A stretch of 64,000 bases of DNA from Bursaphelenchus xylophilus (taxonomy: Eukaryota > Nematoda > Chromadorea > Rhabditida > Aphelenchoididae): assembly GCA_904066235.2 (NCBI GenBank), contig CAJFCV020000001.1, positions 4,154,001 through 4,218,000 of the forward strand, given 5' to 3'. The translations under genes were made by a program, and so were the position numbers. Shown one piece after another: positions 1 to 10,752 of this stretch (position 1 is the first letter of the stretch; every line of letters begins with the position of its first letter). The notes under the pieces were generated by a model that did not search any database, was not told the origin of the DNA, and saw only the letters and a list, made by a program, of their open reading frames with translations.

Positions 1-2506
1 ACATCTCATGGTTCTTGAAGGACCGCAACGGCACCAGATTGTACTGCTTGACGGAGGGAAAGGCGCCGCTCAGTGGAATGCATCGGTTCGACATTGACCG
101 GTATGTTTTTTGGAGCTGACAAGGGAAATGTTCGAAGTGCGACAATGTTGATTTTGATTAAAAAATTTTTAAATTGCACTTTTTTTCATTTTCGAGATTC
201 CTAGCTCCCGTTTTGCAAAAAAAAATTACAGTTTCTTGCCACTTTCTGGCTAATTCAAGCCTTGTTTTGACCGGTGAGGACAATTTTCCCCAAAAAAGTC
301 AATTTTTTCCTCGAGAAATTCACAGTCACGGCCAAAAAAATCTATTTTTTCTCTGACCTCTCTCCGTGTTTGGCGTAGCGCAGGTTGGCGTCAAGTTTTT
401 CACTGATGTGTCAAGTTTCTCTGTCGCGGAAAAAAGAACTCGTTTGGAATATTTTGCAGCCTGTATCTTCATGAAGATGGGCTGAAAAGTGTTCAAGTAA
501 GTTGGCATTAGCAAGAGGAGGTGTTCTTCTTTCATTTGATACCAAAAAAATTTGTTTTATTTCGGGGAAAGATATAGAATTTGTCCAACTCTCTCGATGG
601 TCAAGATCGTTGAATATCTCGGCTCTCCTTGCAAATCAGGAGCTAAAATTTTCAGGAATTTATAAGTGCTCTTGGCTCAACTTGTATGCAAAATTTAAAG
701 AAAATCTGAGCATCTGAGCGTCGCACTTCATACACTTCCCCTGTAAATTACGATAGTTTCAATCCCACATCTCTCAATTCTTTGATTACTTTCTTCTTGA
801 TAGATAATATTACCCACCAAATCATCGTATTTTAGGTCCACCGGAGAGCTGAACAACCTCACATCGATCCTGTTCCCCGAGCCCGGCGCTTGTTACATGA
901 GCAGTTTGCGCGAAGAGGAGGATAATCTTCTGGCCATCGCCTTCTACGACGGCGGAGTTGTCCGGACTGTCTGTGAGGACGATACCGGCAGACTGCATCC
1001 CCATCCGCCTGTGGTCTTTCATGACAAAAGCGGAACGATCCCGGATCGGCAGGAAGCGCCGCATCCCCACTCGGTCCTCCCGTTGGAGTCGGGCGACGAA
1101 TTTCTGGTCTCGGATCTGGGCGCTGACGCGCTGTATAAGGTAAATTTGAAATTTATATACTGTCGGTAAGATTGGTGCAGAAATTTTAAAAATTTTTTGA
1201 CCATTCGTATTTTAGCTTCGTTGTCGCGAAAGCAAGACCAGAATCATGCACAAAATCTCGATGCCCCCGGGCTACGGGCCTCGCCATTTGCTAAAACACC
1301 CCAAATACGATCTTCTTTTCGTCATCAATGAACTCTCGAATACTTTGGTGGTATACGAGACGGATGGGTTGTATGCTGTGAGTTTTTTGCGGTTTTTAGT
1401 GTTACAATTTGAAATGGGTTCTTAGGAGCTTTTTATAACTTTAATTGGGTTGACAACCTTTGTTATGTCAGATCTTTCGGTCTTTTTTTGGCTAGGGAAA
1501 TGCTCAATATGCGACGCTCATATTTTCTTTAGATCTTGCATACAATTAGGTTCTAGGCTCTAAATCAGCTCCTGAAAATTTTTGCTCCGGTTTTGCAAGG
1601 GCAGCCGAGATTTTCGGTAAATAATGAAGGAGTACGCAAAATGCCGAGAGTGGGCAGATTAAAAAAGCGCTTTTTGAACAAACCTCTGCCAATTTCGCGC
1701 GGAAAAAAGTGGTTTTCTTTATCAGTTTGCCGGGAAAATAATGAACATAATGTCGCTGCACCGATCGCGTCGTTGAAGTGAAAAGTAATTTGATTTTGCC
1801 GCAACACAATTCAGTTTCTCGGCGGCGATGCGATTTTGCATGCGATAGAGTGCTCGTTATTTTCCCGACAGACTGATAGAAGTGTTGCTTTTACCGATTG
1901 AAATAAAGCTGAAAATTGGCGTGGCTAAACTGGGGAAAAAATCTTAAATTTTGACAAACTTTTGGACAGAAAATCTTGATGATCTATGCAAATAGAGGGC
2001 TCTTCGAACACTATTCCTGTAAAAATTTAAAAAATTCGGTTGCTAAAATTTTTTATTTTCGAGCCTTATACAGGGTGGGCCACTCGAACCTTCCGTCCTC
2101 AAAAAAATAGGTCATCATTTTTCAGCAACTCACCAAGACTGACGAGAAATCGACCCTAGGAAATTTGGAGAACAGCTACAAAGTGGACGACGACCCTCTC
2201 CAATGTGCCGCCCATCTACAGCTCTCCGACTGCGGAAAATACGTGCTGGTCTCGAACCGAGGCCGTCATAACTCGATCTCCGTGTTCCGAATCCAGCATC
2301 CCACCGAGGGCAAACTGGAGTTGGTCGAGACCTTCTCAACCCACGGCTATTTCCCCCGATTCTTCCATCTGATCGATGATAAATACGTTCTGGTCGCGAA
2401 TCAGCTGTCAAGTACAATATTATTGTTCCGTTTCAGCGAGGGAAATATTACGGGGCCTATTGCTGAGCTAGAAATCCCTAATCCAGCAGCCATATCTGTT
2501 TTGTAA
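1..2506 (+). CDS. Lactonase-family seven-bladed beta-propeller protein (5' end outside window)
   Basis: Exons as read: <1-100, 836-1139, 1216-1377, 2126-2506; phases agree and the last exon ends in TAA at 2504-2506. About 314 residues are visible, so perhaps 40 N-terminal residues lie upstream. The product resembles the lactonase family of seven-bladed propellers (bacterial YbhE-type 6-phosphogluconolactonase, fungal muconate-lactonizing enzymes). Family-like segments are SWFLKDRNGTRLYCLTEG near the start, a GYGPRHLLKHP...FVINE blade strand in exon 3, and SNRGRHNSISVF in exon 4. No signal peptide can be judged because the start is missing. A lactone hydrolase role in sugar metabolism is inferred from the family only. 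Introns 1 and 3 are filled by MITE-like elements. A polyadenylation-like ATAAATAAA lies near 2681. This propeller type is not the usual animal 6-phosphogluconolactonase. Confidence 0.8.
118..745. mobile_element. Degenerate MITE, family B, in lactonase intron 1
   Basis: The left end (GGGAAATGTTCGAAGTGCGAC) and right end (inverted, CTGAGCGTCGCACTTCATAC then CTTCCCC) match diverged versions of the terminal inverted repeats of the cleaner copies at 46089-46534 and 51857-52299. The copy is longer than those, so it is either rearranged or carries a nested insertion. Boundaries are approximate. Confidence 0.5.
1494..2020. mobile_element. Family B MITE relic interrupted by a family A MITE, in lactonase intron 3
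   Basis: The left end at 1494 reads GGGAAATGCTCAATATGCGAC and continues with the family B interior (CTCCTGAAAATTTTTGC, then a GCGGAAAAAAGTGG segment). The element at 1721-1877 interrupts it, and the interior resumes afterwards (AAAGCTGAAAATTGGCG, ATCTTGATGATC). The right end near 2010-2020 is weak. The nesting shows that family B was there before family A. Confidence 0.5.
1721..1877. mobile_element. MITE family A, copy A1
   Basis: A 157-bp element bounded by ATCAGTTTGCCGGGAAAATA and its inverse TTTTCCCGACAGACTGAT. The internal halves are also related to each other (GTCGCTGCACCGATCGCGTCG, CGGCGGCGATGCG). The same ends occur at 3723, 45067, 45593, 46555, 50983, 52323 and 55471. There is no coding capacity, so it is a non-autonomous DNA element. 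Confidence 0.8.
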
Positions 2507-4737
2507 TTTTAAAAAATTTTAATTTACAGCTTTGCCATTTTTGAGATTTTTTGAAAGTTTGATGATTTTTATATTGAGTAATTGCCAATTTAGATGTGAT
2601 AAGATTTTATTTGGGATTCTTTGATGTTTTACTTATTTTGCAACAGAGTTTCACTTTTCAAATTGATCTATTTTTGAGGGATAAATAAACATTACTTACA
2701 TATGACATATTTAATTGGAAGGGAATTTATTGGAAAGCAAAAAAAGTCGAATCGAAGGGTAAAATACGTCAAAATAATATGCGCCACAGCATGTTTTGCT
2801 CTGTTGTAATTTTTCAAGACTTGTGTAGTCGAGGTCTAAAGAGGCCCCTATATTGCACTCTACTCCTGGTATTCACTACCCCTGATAACCCGGAGACACA
2901 ACTAGAGAACTCTAGCAGTAAGACTGTGGACTCACGCAAAATTGATTCCACTTTGTATCGACACGACCGGACTGGATCAAACGGAACTTCCAACAATTCG
3001 AATTATATGTTTATTTCACCAACGAGTGACCGAAAAGCGGTCGATCCATTACATTTATATCAAAATATTCGTGTTTATGCTAATTTCTGAGAATTCTTCA
3101 CGGAATCGTGACAAATTACAGAACAATTGAAGAAATTGGATGAATTACAAAAAGCGTTCCGTCAAATTTCTTGGCAAAACTTCATCGGTTTAAGGTTATT
3201 TTAACCATTTTTATTTAACAATAGGTTATTTTCATATTTCCCCTTTCTGTTCCCTCAATCGTATTTTACATTTACATACCTTTTCTTCAATTTATACATG
3301 TATATAATTTTAAGAGTAAACGGATTCGTTACGAACGCACCGATTACTGTGGAAGATGACAAATCATTGTGAAAGATCCTGGAAAATGACCAGAAATTGC
3401 GAAGAATAACCCACGCCGTTCTTTGTCCGATAAACTTTGCTTTCCGGATATTTTTTATCGCCACACCTGTCCTTTACACAACACGTTTCTGCAAGACAAA
3501 AACTAAAGGTGCGACGTCAACGGGACTTCCAAGTGATAAGGAATAAGCGCCTTTAAAAGCCATGAATTTTGGAGCATTTCTTTGACACTTGGTGAGGTGA
3601 GTTTATCGTTTTTTGGGGGTTCAGAATTTGCAAGCGCAGTTGCCGGAGCGACGACGCAGATTTTACAGTCACGGATCAATGTAGGAAATTTTCAGTATCT
3701 GGTTTGGAGGAGAAGCCGAGATATCAGTCTGTCGGGAAAATAACGAGCTCAATGTCGCTGTGCTGATTGCGTCGCTGAAGCGAAAAGCAATTTGATCTTG
3801 TCGGGACACAATTCATTTTCTCCATGCGATCTTCGACGCGACAGTGCTTCTTTCCCGACAGACTGATATTATAATAGATGATCTCTGTTGTGCCATCTTT
3901 TTTGTCGACGAGAGAGTGCCGGGAATGAGGAGACATAAAAATATATATAATGAATAAGCCCTTTTTTTGGTCGTATTTTTATTGCCACCTTTCAACTAAA
4001 GATCTCGGGGCTTAGGTTACTGCAAAGCGAGAACTAAAAAGTTGGCACATGTCTTAGAGAATCCCATTTTTGCAATCTGAGAGCCGCTCATAGGCTCGTT
4101 TCCTACCAGACATTCGTAGGGACTGGGTATTGTGTACCTCTAAGCCTTTGACCCGGCCCTACAAAAGTAAGGACCAACACCAACAGACATTAGACCGGGC
4201 CCAGCTCTGCTTTGGAAGGGGAATTCTTGGCCTAAATAAAAATTTCCTTCCCCAATCACTGTCCCAAAAAAGTGGGCTCGGCCCCTCTCAAACCGCTTCT
4301 CGACCCGGCATCAAGAGGCCAGAGATCCTCTGTCTGTCAAATGTAATGTAAATTACTTTTCTAGGGCATAATTATAGTAAATTACAGCTTTACTGAGAAG
4401 TAAGATACAATTTAGCACCTGTTATGTTAGTTTTGTTAGGCGAGAAAGCCATGTGTATGTTCTCGTTTTTTCCGCATTTCAATTTTACTTTTTGAATAGA
4501 AATCTGTAGAAATTTTCGATCAATTTCCCAATCTGTATTGTAATCGATTTCCCCTCGGATTTTCTCATGAAATGTCTGCAGCTGCAAGGTCTAAATGATT
4601 CCTTTGTTATTACGTAGTAAGGGCCTTTCCTTCGGCGATAAAATCTCTTTTTGCATTCAAAGACGCTGACTTTTTATTTGGAAGTGGGGATTTGTGGAGA
4701 AAAAAGAGCTCTTTCCAGATTCTTTACAACCAAACTG
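2507..4737. other. Intergenic, no gene recognised
   Basis: Between the lactonase stop and the lipid-binding gene. The only structured element seen is the family A MITE at 3723-3867. Short ORFs here show no family resemblance. Two copies of the recurrent CGTATTTTA 9-mer lie near 2762 and 3259. Confidence 0.6.
3723..3867. mobile_element. MITE family A, copy A2
   Basis: A 145-bp element starting ATCAGTCTGTCGGGAAAATA and ending with the inverse TTCCCGACAGACTGAT. The interior carries GTCGCTGTGCTGATTGCGTCG and a GAAGCGAAAAGCAATTTGAT segment shared with other copies. Confidence 0.85.
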
Positions 4738-4745
4738 TTATAAAA
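4738..4745 (+). promoter_or_regulatory. Possible TATA box of the lipid-binding protein gene
   Basis: TATAAAAG lies 137 bp before the start codon at 4882 and about 117 bp before the acceptor-like AG at 4861-4862. It is an exact TATA consensus, but there is no experimental support. Confidence 0.35.
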
Positions 4746-4852
4746 GTAGTTGTCGCTAGAGATATCGGAGGTTTTTTGGGATTTATGCCTTGTATTTTGC
4801 TCAAATTTTAAATTGTCATCACTTTTTCTTATCATTTTCTGAATTCATTTTT

Positions 4853-4862
4853 CCTATTTTAG
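4853..4862 (+). promoter_or_regulatory. Candidate trans-splice acceptor before the lipid-binding protein start
   Basis: TTCCTATTTTAG ends at 4862, 19 bases before the ATG at 4882, with no upstream coding exon to pair with. In nematodes this arrangement commonly marks spliced-leader addition. It could also be the 3' end of a 5'-UTR intron. Confidence 0.4.
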
Positions 4863-4881
4863 GTTGTAGATTGATCCAAAA

Positions 4882-6233
4882 ATGGGTGTGGAACTGAACG
4901 AACGTCAGAAATTGTTGTTGGGAGAGTGGAAATTGGAGAGTTCGGAGAACTTTGATGAATATCTGAAGGTAAAGTTGTTTTTGCGGCAAAATTTCTAATC
5001 AAAATCATGCAGCGACGGACCTGATCCATGGCAAAAAACGTACCATTTTGCATCCGGGAAGTATCAAAAAATGTAGAAAATTTTCTAATTCTCCAAGTGA
5101 AAAAACTCCAATTTCAAAAAAAGGAAAAGGCGCTCATCAAAATGGAGTTTTTTAGCTGGAGAGGGAGGCATTTTGCCACATTTTTTGATACTTCCCGGAT
5201 GCAAAATGGTACATTTCTTGCTACTGGATCAGGTCACAAAACAAAGCCTTTTGCACAGTGCAAATCAATTTTTGTTTTCTCACTTTGCACAATGCAGAAA
5301 AGTCAGGGTGCGAGCGACAGCCCGAAAAAGCCTGTTGCACGGTGCAAAAAACAAAAAAAAACTTTTTTAATTTTTCTTTTCGCACCGTGCATGTCGCAAA
5401 AATGGCTCCAGCAACTTTAATAAACGGGAAATTCATAAAGTGCATGGAATTTTCGTCATGCGTCGCACTGTGCAAGAAAAAATGTTGACTGCACATCGCT
5501 GCGACGGAAGCTTTTTTCCATTGCGCCGTTGCAAAATCTGAGACAATTGCAACGTGTAAAAATGTTTTGAAACGGATCGCGTTGCGCTAAAAACGAAATG
5601 CACTGTAGTCCATGCACTTTATGAAAATGCTAATACTAGTCGCTCCAGAAAGTGCGTAGACTTTTTTCAGTTTTTTTTCGTTTGTGCACGGTGCGGTCTG
5701 CGACGTTACATAAAGTGATCTACGCACTTTCTGCCACATATTCAGCACTAAACAAAATGGGGATGTCTGAGGATTCAGGGAAAAAAAGAATTTTACAATT
5801 TGCCCCAAAATTAAAGAAGTTATAGCCAATTCAAATCGGGCCGCGAAATTGGTACACCCTGTTGTAACATCCCCTTTTTCAGGAGATCGGAATCAGTTAT
5901 TTGCTGCGAAAGGCCGGAAGTGCCACCAAGCCCAACCTGGAGATGTCCTATGACGGCGAAACTTTCCATGTGAAGGTGACTTCCACATTCAAGAACGGCG
6001 AATGGCACTTCAAATTGGGCGAGAAGACCAAGCAAAAGACCATCGATGGAAGAGACTTTTACGTTGTCGCCGAACTGACCGAGGACGGCAAAATCATCGA
6101 GCATCAGAGTAATGTTGAGGGCGATAAGAGTGTCCCATCGCTGATCACTCGATGGGTCGATGAGAATGGAAAATTGATCGCGATTTGTAAGGCCAATAAT
6201 GTTGAGGGAAAACGAGTCTACGTCAGAGCTTGA
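4882..6233 (+). CDS. Intracellular fatty-acid/lipid-binding protein (FABP family)
   Basis: Two exons, 4882-4968 and 5883-6233, give 145 residues. The N-terminus has the FABP-type LLGEWKLESSENFDEYLKEIG segment (GxW followed by the lid helices). The rest is a run of short amphipathic beta strands (NLEMSYDGETFHVKV, EWHFKLGEKTKQKTIDGR, VYVRA end), as expected for the ten-stranded lipid barrel, and the length is normal for the family (about 130-145). There is no signal peptide, so the product should be cytosolic or nuclear, carrying fatty acids or similar ligands. The start is chosen at the first ATG after the TTTTAG acceptor. The 914-bp intron holds a foldback element (5018-5235) and GCACWGTGC motifs. 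AATAAA near 6252 fits polyadenylation. The family is clear; the exact nematode lbp orthologue is not assigned. Confidence 0.9.
5018..5235. mobile_element. Foldback MITE in the lipid-binding protein intron
   Basis: A 218-bp element with arms of about 58 bp. The left end GACCTGATCC runs through TGCATCCGGGAAGTATCAAA and is mirrored by TTTGATACTTCCCGGATGCA through GGATCAGGTC. The central loop is about 100 bp. There is no coding capacity. No second copy was seen in the window. Confidence 0.75.
5256..5720. repeat. GCACWGTGC palindrome cluster 1
   Basis: Exact or one-mismatch copies of GCACWGTGC occur near 5257, 5288, 5336, 5383, 5466 and 5686, mixed with ATAAAGTGC/GCACTTTAT sequences. The cluster lies wholly within the intron of the lipid-binding protein gene, just downstream of the foldback element. 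Confidence 0.7.
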
Positions 6234-6719
6234 AAATCGTTAAAATGTCATAAATAAACTATAATTTGTTATAATAAAAGTGATGCATTTTGATTGGAGA
6301 ACTACTCCAATCTTTTTTGACTCATTTTTTTAGTCAAAAAATTAATTTCTGAATAAATATTTATTTCTGGATATTACACTAGACATTTTTGGCCAATTAT
6401 TCTTTTTCTTTAGAGGAATGCAAGTCAGTATCAGAGTCAATGGGCTGAAAATGATGTCATTTCACATAAAATGAATACTCGTCTCTAAAATACGTCAAAA
6501 AATCAATTATCACCTTCGTCAAAAGAATTTTTGGAATCTGAAGACTGTTTGAAAAGACAGTTATTTTTCATGGATGTGTTGTTTTGCAAGTGATTCATGT
6601 CGAATTTCTGGTTTGATTACTAATTAGATTCCGGGTCATTCGAATACTGTTAATCACCAAACGGAACAAGAGTTAGTTCATAACACACAACTCGTGGCTT
6701 CCAGAATTTTTCGTTCCTT

Positions 6720-6960
6720 TCTGGGCCATTTTTATGGTCAAGCGGTTAGAGAAAAAACACTTCTTGGCCGTATCTCCGCCAGTTTTGCGCGGAAATAATT
6801 TGTTTTTTGTCGCAACATTACTTTCTACAGTAGGAATGGATACGAAACTTTCCATGCCAAAGTTGGAGACAAAGTGTCACGTTTTTTCCCAATTTTAACC
6901 TATTGTTTCTGCAAAGCGCGAGCTAGAAATCTCACATGAATCATACAAACAATTAATGTA
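6720..6960. mobile_element. Internal fragment of MITE family B
   Basis: Shares with 46240-46450 the run CTTGGCCGTATC..GCGCGGAAAT, GTCGCAACATTA, GTAGGAATGGATACGAAACT and TTTCTGCAAAGCGCGAGCTAG. Neither terminal repeat is recognisable, so this is an eroded copy. Confidence 0.55.
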
Positions 6961-7205
6961 AATCTTCGATCTTATGATTGCATTAAACTGGCCCTCGAAG
7001 TCATGTCTCATTTTTCTTTTTAAATAACCGGGTGGTACCGCGGTATCTCTCTCTTTTCACGGATCCCACGCCAATCCCATATTCACCTTTTTGATGTTTC
7101 TCCCTTTGTTCGGATAAACTTTTTGCGCCCCTTATTGACTTTTGGGTGTATTGTAAATACATTATTTTTTATTTTATTTGCAATATGAAAGTTTATTTTC
7201 GGTTT

Positions 7206-7916
7206 TTGCACAGTGCTCAGCCTATGTTTTGAATTTTGAGCTGCACTGTGCGACAAATAATTTTTTTGTTCGCACAGTGCAAAACAACGAAAAGGATATT
7301 CGCCGCACAGTGCAGTACAAAAAAATTATTGTTTTTAAAATACGAGGGCTGCACTTTTCTTCAGTTCAAGCTCACGTGATAATTCCGCTCATCATATTAT
7401 CCTGGAGATCATTAGCACTTATGGTTCAAGTCGCTTGAACAAACAAAACAACAGTTTCGTGGACTTTTACAAAAGAAAATTTTTGTCAGTTCGTGTTTCG
7501 AAAGAACGCGACTTTAAAAGTAGGATACTAACGTAATTTTGAGCAGTGATTCAGAGGTCGAGAGGGAGTAAAAGTAGTCGTAATAGTAGTTTCTTCGATG
7601 ATAGAGTCATTCCCGTTCAGTGGGCGAAATATTACGCATTTTATAACCCCGTTGTAAAATTTTCAATTACTAAAGCAACTTGAAATTGCTTTTTTTTTAT
7701 GTATTTTTGATTGTGCTGTTCAAAATTTTAACTCTCTTTTGTCGCTTGTGTTGCACTGTGCGGACATTTTTTTCTTTTGTGTTCTGCACGGTGCAAAAAA
7801 TATTAAAAAACCCGCACAGTGCGGAAAACTCTCTTTTGTCGCCTGTGTTGCACTGTGCGGGGATTTTTTGGCCTCTTTTGTTTTCTGCACAGTGCAATCA
7901 TCTCGACCGCACTGCG
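7206..7916. repeat. GCACWGTGC palindrome cluster 2
   Basis: About ten copies in two groups: near 7206, 7243, 7274 and 7305, then near 7751, 7787 (GCACGGTGC variant), 7814, 7850, 7887 and 7909 (variant). Spacing within groups is mostly 27-37 bp. A larger direct repeat (CTCTTTTGTCGCCTGTGTTG) surrounds some copies. Confidence 0.8.
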
Positions 7917-8198
7917 CAAATCAACGTACGGTTATAAATTATACCCTTCACGAAACGCTGCGCCAAAAAACCGGGCCCATGATTATATAGCCCACGCAGC
8001 AAGTTTCTCCGCGGTCTTTGAACGACCTTGCTTCCATTTTGACCTCAGGCGTTCATCGGAAACTTGATGCTACTCAAAGCTTTACAAACCCGTTCGTTCT
8101 CTCGTAAAGAGACAGTTTCATGGACTTTTCTTGTATTGACCTTGTCATCAGTCATTATACAAAACAATTTTTGTAATTTTGTGATCTTTAGTTTTTCG

Positions 8199-8552
8199 CA
8201 GTGCGATAAATTTGAGGCTTGATTTGTGCACTGTGCGATGAAATTTATGATAATTTCTGATTGCCATAGTAATTTTAGACTTGAAAATTTACTGTGACTT
8301 TACCTTTATGATACTGAGGCTTTTACTATATTTCTTCAAAGTTTCCGATATTTTTTAACGCACTGTGCAAAAACTAAGATTCAAATTTTTGCACGGTGCC
8401 GTTGATTTTTTGGATTTTTTAGGGCAAAAACAACATTTACCGGTCGTAGAAATTACACTAGCATTATTTTCACCACTTTAAAATTACAATTCAATAAAAA
8501 AATTTTTTTTTCACCACAGCACAGTGCAATATCCAAATTTTTCCGCACTATG
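8199..8552. repeat. GCACWGTGC palindrome cluster 3 (sparse)
   Basis: Copies near 8229, 8362, 8391 (GGT variant), 8519 and 8544 (CTAT variant), plus a half site near 8199. This group is looser and more decayed than the flanking clusters. Confidence 0.6.
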
Positions 8553-8978
8553 CAAATCTTTGTCTCTTTTTTAAACACGTTCAAATTTTTTTAATTCGTA
8601 AAAAGTTAAAGAGTCATTGATCTTGTTGTACCACATATTTTTTGTTTTCATCCCTCCTGAAGTAATAATTGTTGTCTCTTGCGCGATGGAGTGCTTTTCC
8701 CCCCGAGGCGATGATTGTTTTCCTTGCACAAATAAGCCCGAATTTAATGAATAATTCGCGCGTTTCCGATACCTTCCGCTCACGTCTCTATTGTTTACAG
8801 CGTTCGATTGCTCGATTCGTCTTTTGTCATCGTTTTGTAAAAAATTTTTTTTGTTATTTATCTTCGAGTTTATTAGGAGTTTTGAAGGCTTTTGACAAGT
8901 CGTTTACTGAATTTGTAAATTGAAAATTGAATTTGAAAATTAAATTTTCAATTACAAATTAAAAAATTTTTGGACTGC

Positions 8979-9338
8979 ACTGTGCAAAAATTAAATTTTC
9001 GTTTTTCGCACTGTGCACTTTACAAAAACAAAAAAAAATAATATCGATAATAAATTTTAGTCCGTTTCAAATATTTTTCTTCAAATTTTCAGTCATTTCT
9101 CTTATCCATCACACCTGCTTTTGGCAATTTTTCTTTGCACAGTGCGATAAATTCTGTTTTCTTTTTCGACGCACCGTGCAGCGAAAAAATTTCGTCCCGC
9201 ACTGTGCATTCGCGACAAAATTTTTTCCAATGCACTGTGCAGTCTTCAACAGCGATGTGTCGAGCGCACAGTGCAACGAAATTGCCAAATCATTTCATCG
9301 CACTGTGCAATCGCCATTTTTTTATTTTTGCACTGTGC
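8979..9338. repeat. GCACWGTGC palindrome cluster 4
   Basis: Copies at about 8979, 9008, 9137, 9171 (CCGTGC variant), 9199, 9232, 9265, 9300 and 9330. From 9137 onward the spacing is 34, 28, 33, 33, 35 and 30 bp. That is close to three helical turns. Confidence 0.8.
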
Positions 9339-10752
9339 AAGACCAAATTCATCCAATCTCCCTCCGGATTTCCCCTTATTACTCATTTTTGCTCCCAGAG
9401 ATGACCGGTTTATGTCATCGAGCGCCCTCTTTTCCCTCATTAATCCTGTCAGATGCCACGCTCAGTTGATTTTTGATTCATTTGTCTTCGGCTCCGGATC
9501 CAGGAAAGGAATTTTCGGCTTGCGATTTCTTCACCCCATTCCTGTGCAAGCGGAAAGCCGAGTTGAAGGTCAGATTCTTCCTCCCCCATGTTTTCAAAGA
9601 TTTCTCCCCCAAAAAATCGCTTCTCAAAAACTTCTGAAAAGGAAAAGAGAAGATCTCGGGCGATATGTCAACAAAACTCGCGAAAAGGGGTGTTATTTTA
9701 CCACGTACCGACGTGGATTTGTATGTACAACAAGTTTTGTCGGATGTCTTTTGAGGTCCGCTGGTTAATAACGCGAGGAATTCATTTGAGAGATTTACGA
9801 AACTTTATGGTTTTTTTCTAACGCATTTTGGCCTACGAAATAACCATTCGTTTTCGTCATGGCGTAACTTTGTAATTTTTACCGCAATTGATGCGTTTCT
9901 TGCAAAAATTAATTATTTCGAAGACTACTGAACTTTCACTGCTCTCTTCTCGTCTTCTTTCTTTTCTCTACCCACCTTCCAGGCCCCTTTCCGGGTTCAC
10001 GAAAGTTCATGATTTTTTTCAAGCTTATTTCCCACGCAGAAATAACCATCAACTTTCGCCTTTTCCAAAAGCAGCGTAAAAAGTTGTAAAGCGCATGGAT
10101 TCGACCGGAAAAACGTATTACAAACGATGTTCACGCTTTTGTAGCTTGATTTGAATCGAATTTGACGTGAATCAGAATCCATTCGAGGGTCCTTTTTTTA
10201 CGATTATGGGTAAACTTATTACCGCAGGCGTTTTTTCATTCTTCTCGTATTTGAAACACGCGCTATCAGCTTTTATTCCAATATAAATCGCATTTCCTTT
10301 CATTATCATCCATTTCAATCCATAAAATACGTCATTACGATTCATTTTTTTAGATTATTTCCTTTTTTCCAATTTTCCCCAAAAATTTGTCGATTTTCTC
10401 GTTTTTTCTGGGTATTCCCACTTTCTTCAGGTTCCTCGTTTGCTAAATTGAACTGTTTTGACAGTCGTAAGCCTGTTCTCCACATTTTTTACACTGTAAT
10501 TTGTTTTTCCCCTCGTTTATTTACTCGTTTTCTCCTCTCGCCCCTTCATTGAAGTCGTTTTGATGGTCTCATCGCTGAGTTCGTCGAGGAAACGGTCCCC
10601 TATTACCCAAACGACATTGCCTCACACATTTTTAGCTAATTTACGCCATTTCTCGAAGTATTGCTCAAGTTTCCGCGGGTTTCCTTATGTTTTATGGCTA
10701 ATATAATGTAAATCGATGTTGCAGCTGGTTGTACGGCCGGATTTGGGGAAAA

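Larger units (their letters stand above)
6234..10752. other. Long intergenic region dominated by non-coding repeats
   Basis: No coding gene is supported. It holds a family B fragment (6720-6960) and three stretches of the GCACWGTGC palindrome (7206-7916, 8199-8552, 8979-9338). Short open frames on both strands across these arrays are products of the palindromic repeat. A diverged 60-70-bp direct repeat (ACGAAA...ATAACCAT...TTTTCG) lies at about 9797 and 9998. Confidence 0.6.

Noticed and set aside
5028..5420. 130-residue open frame in the lipid-binding gene intron
   Set aside because: Covers the foldback MITE and GCACWGTGC sites; no protein family resemblance and it lies inside a well-supported intron.
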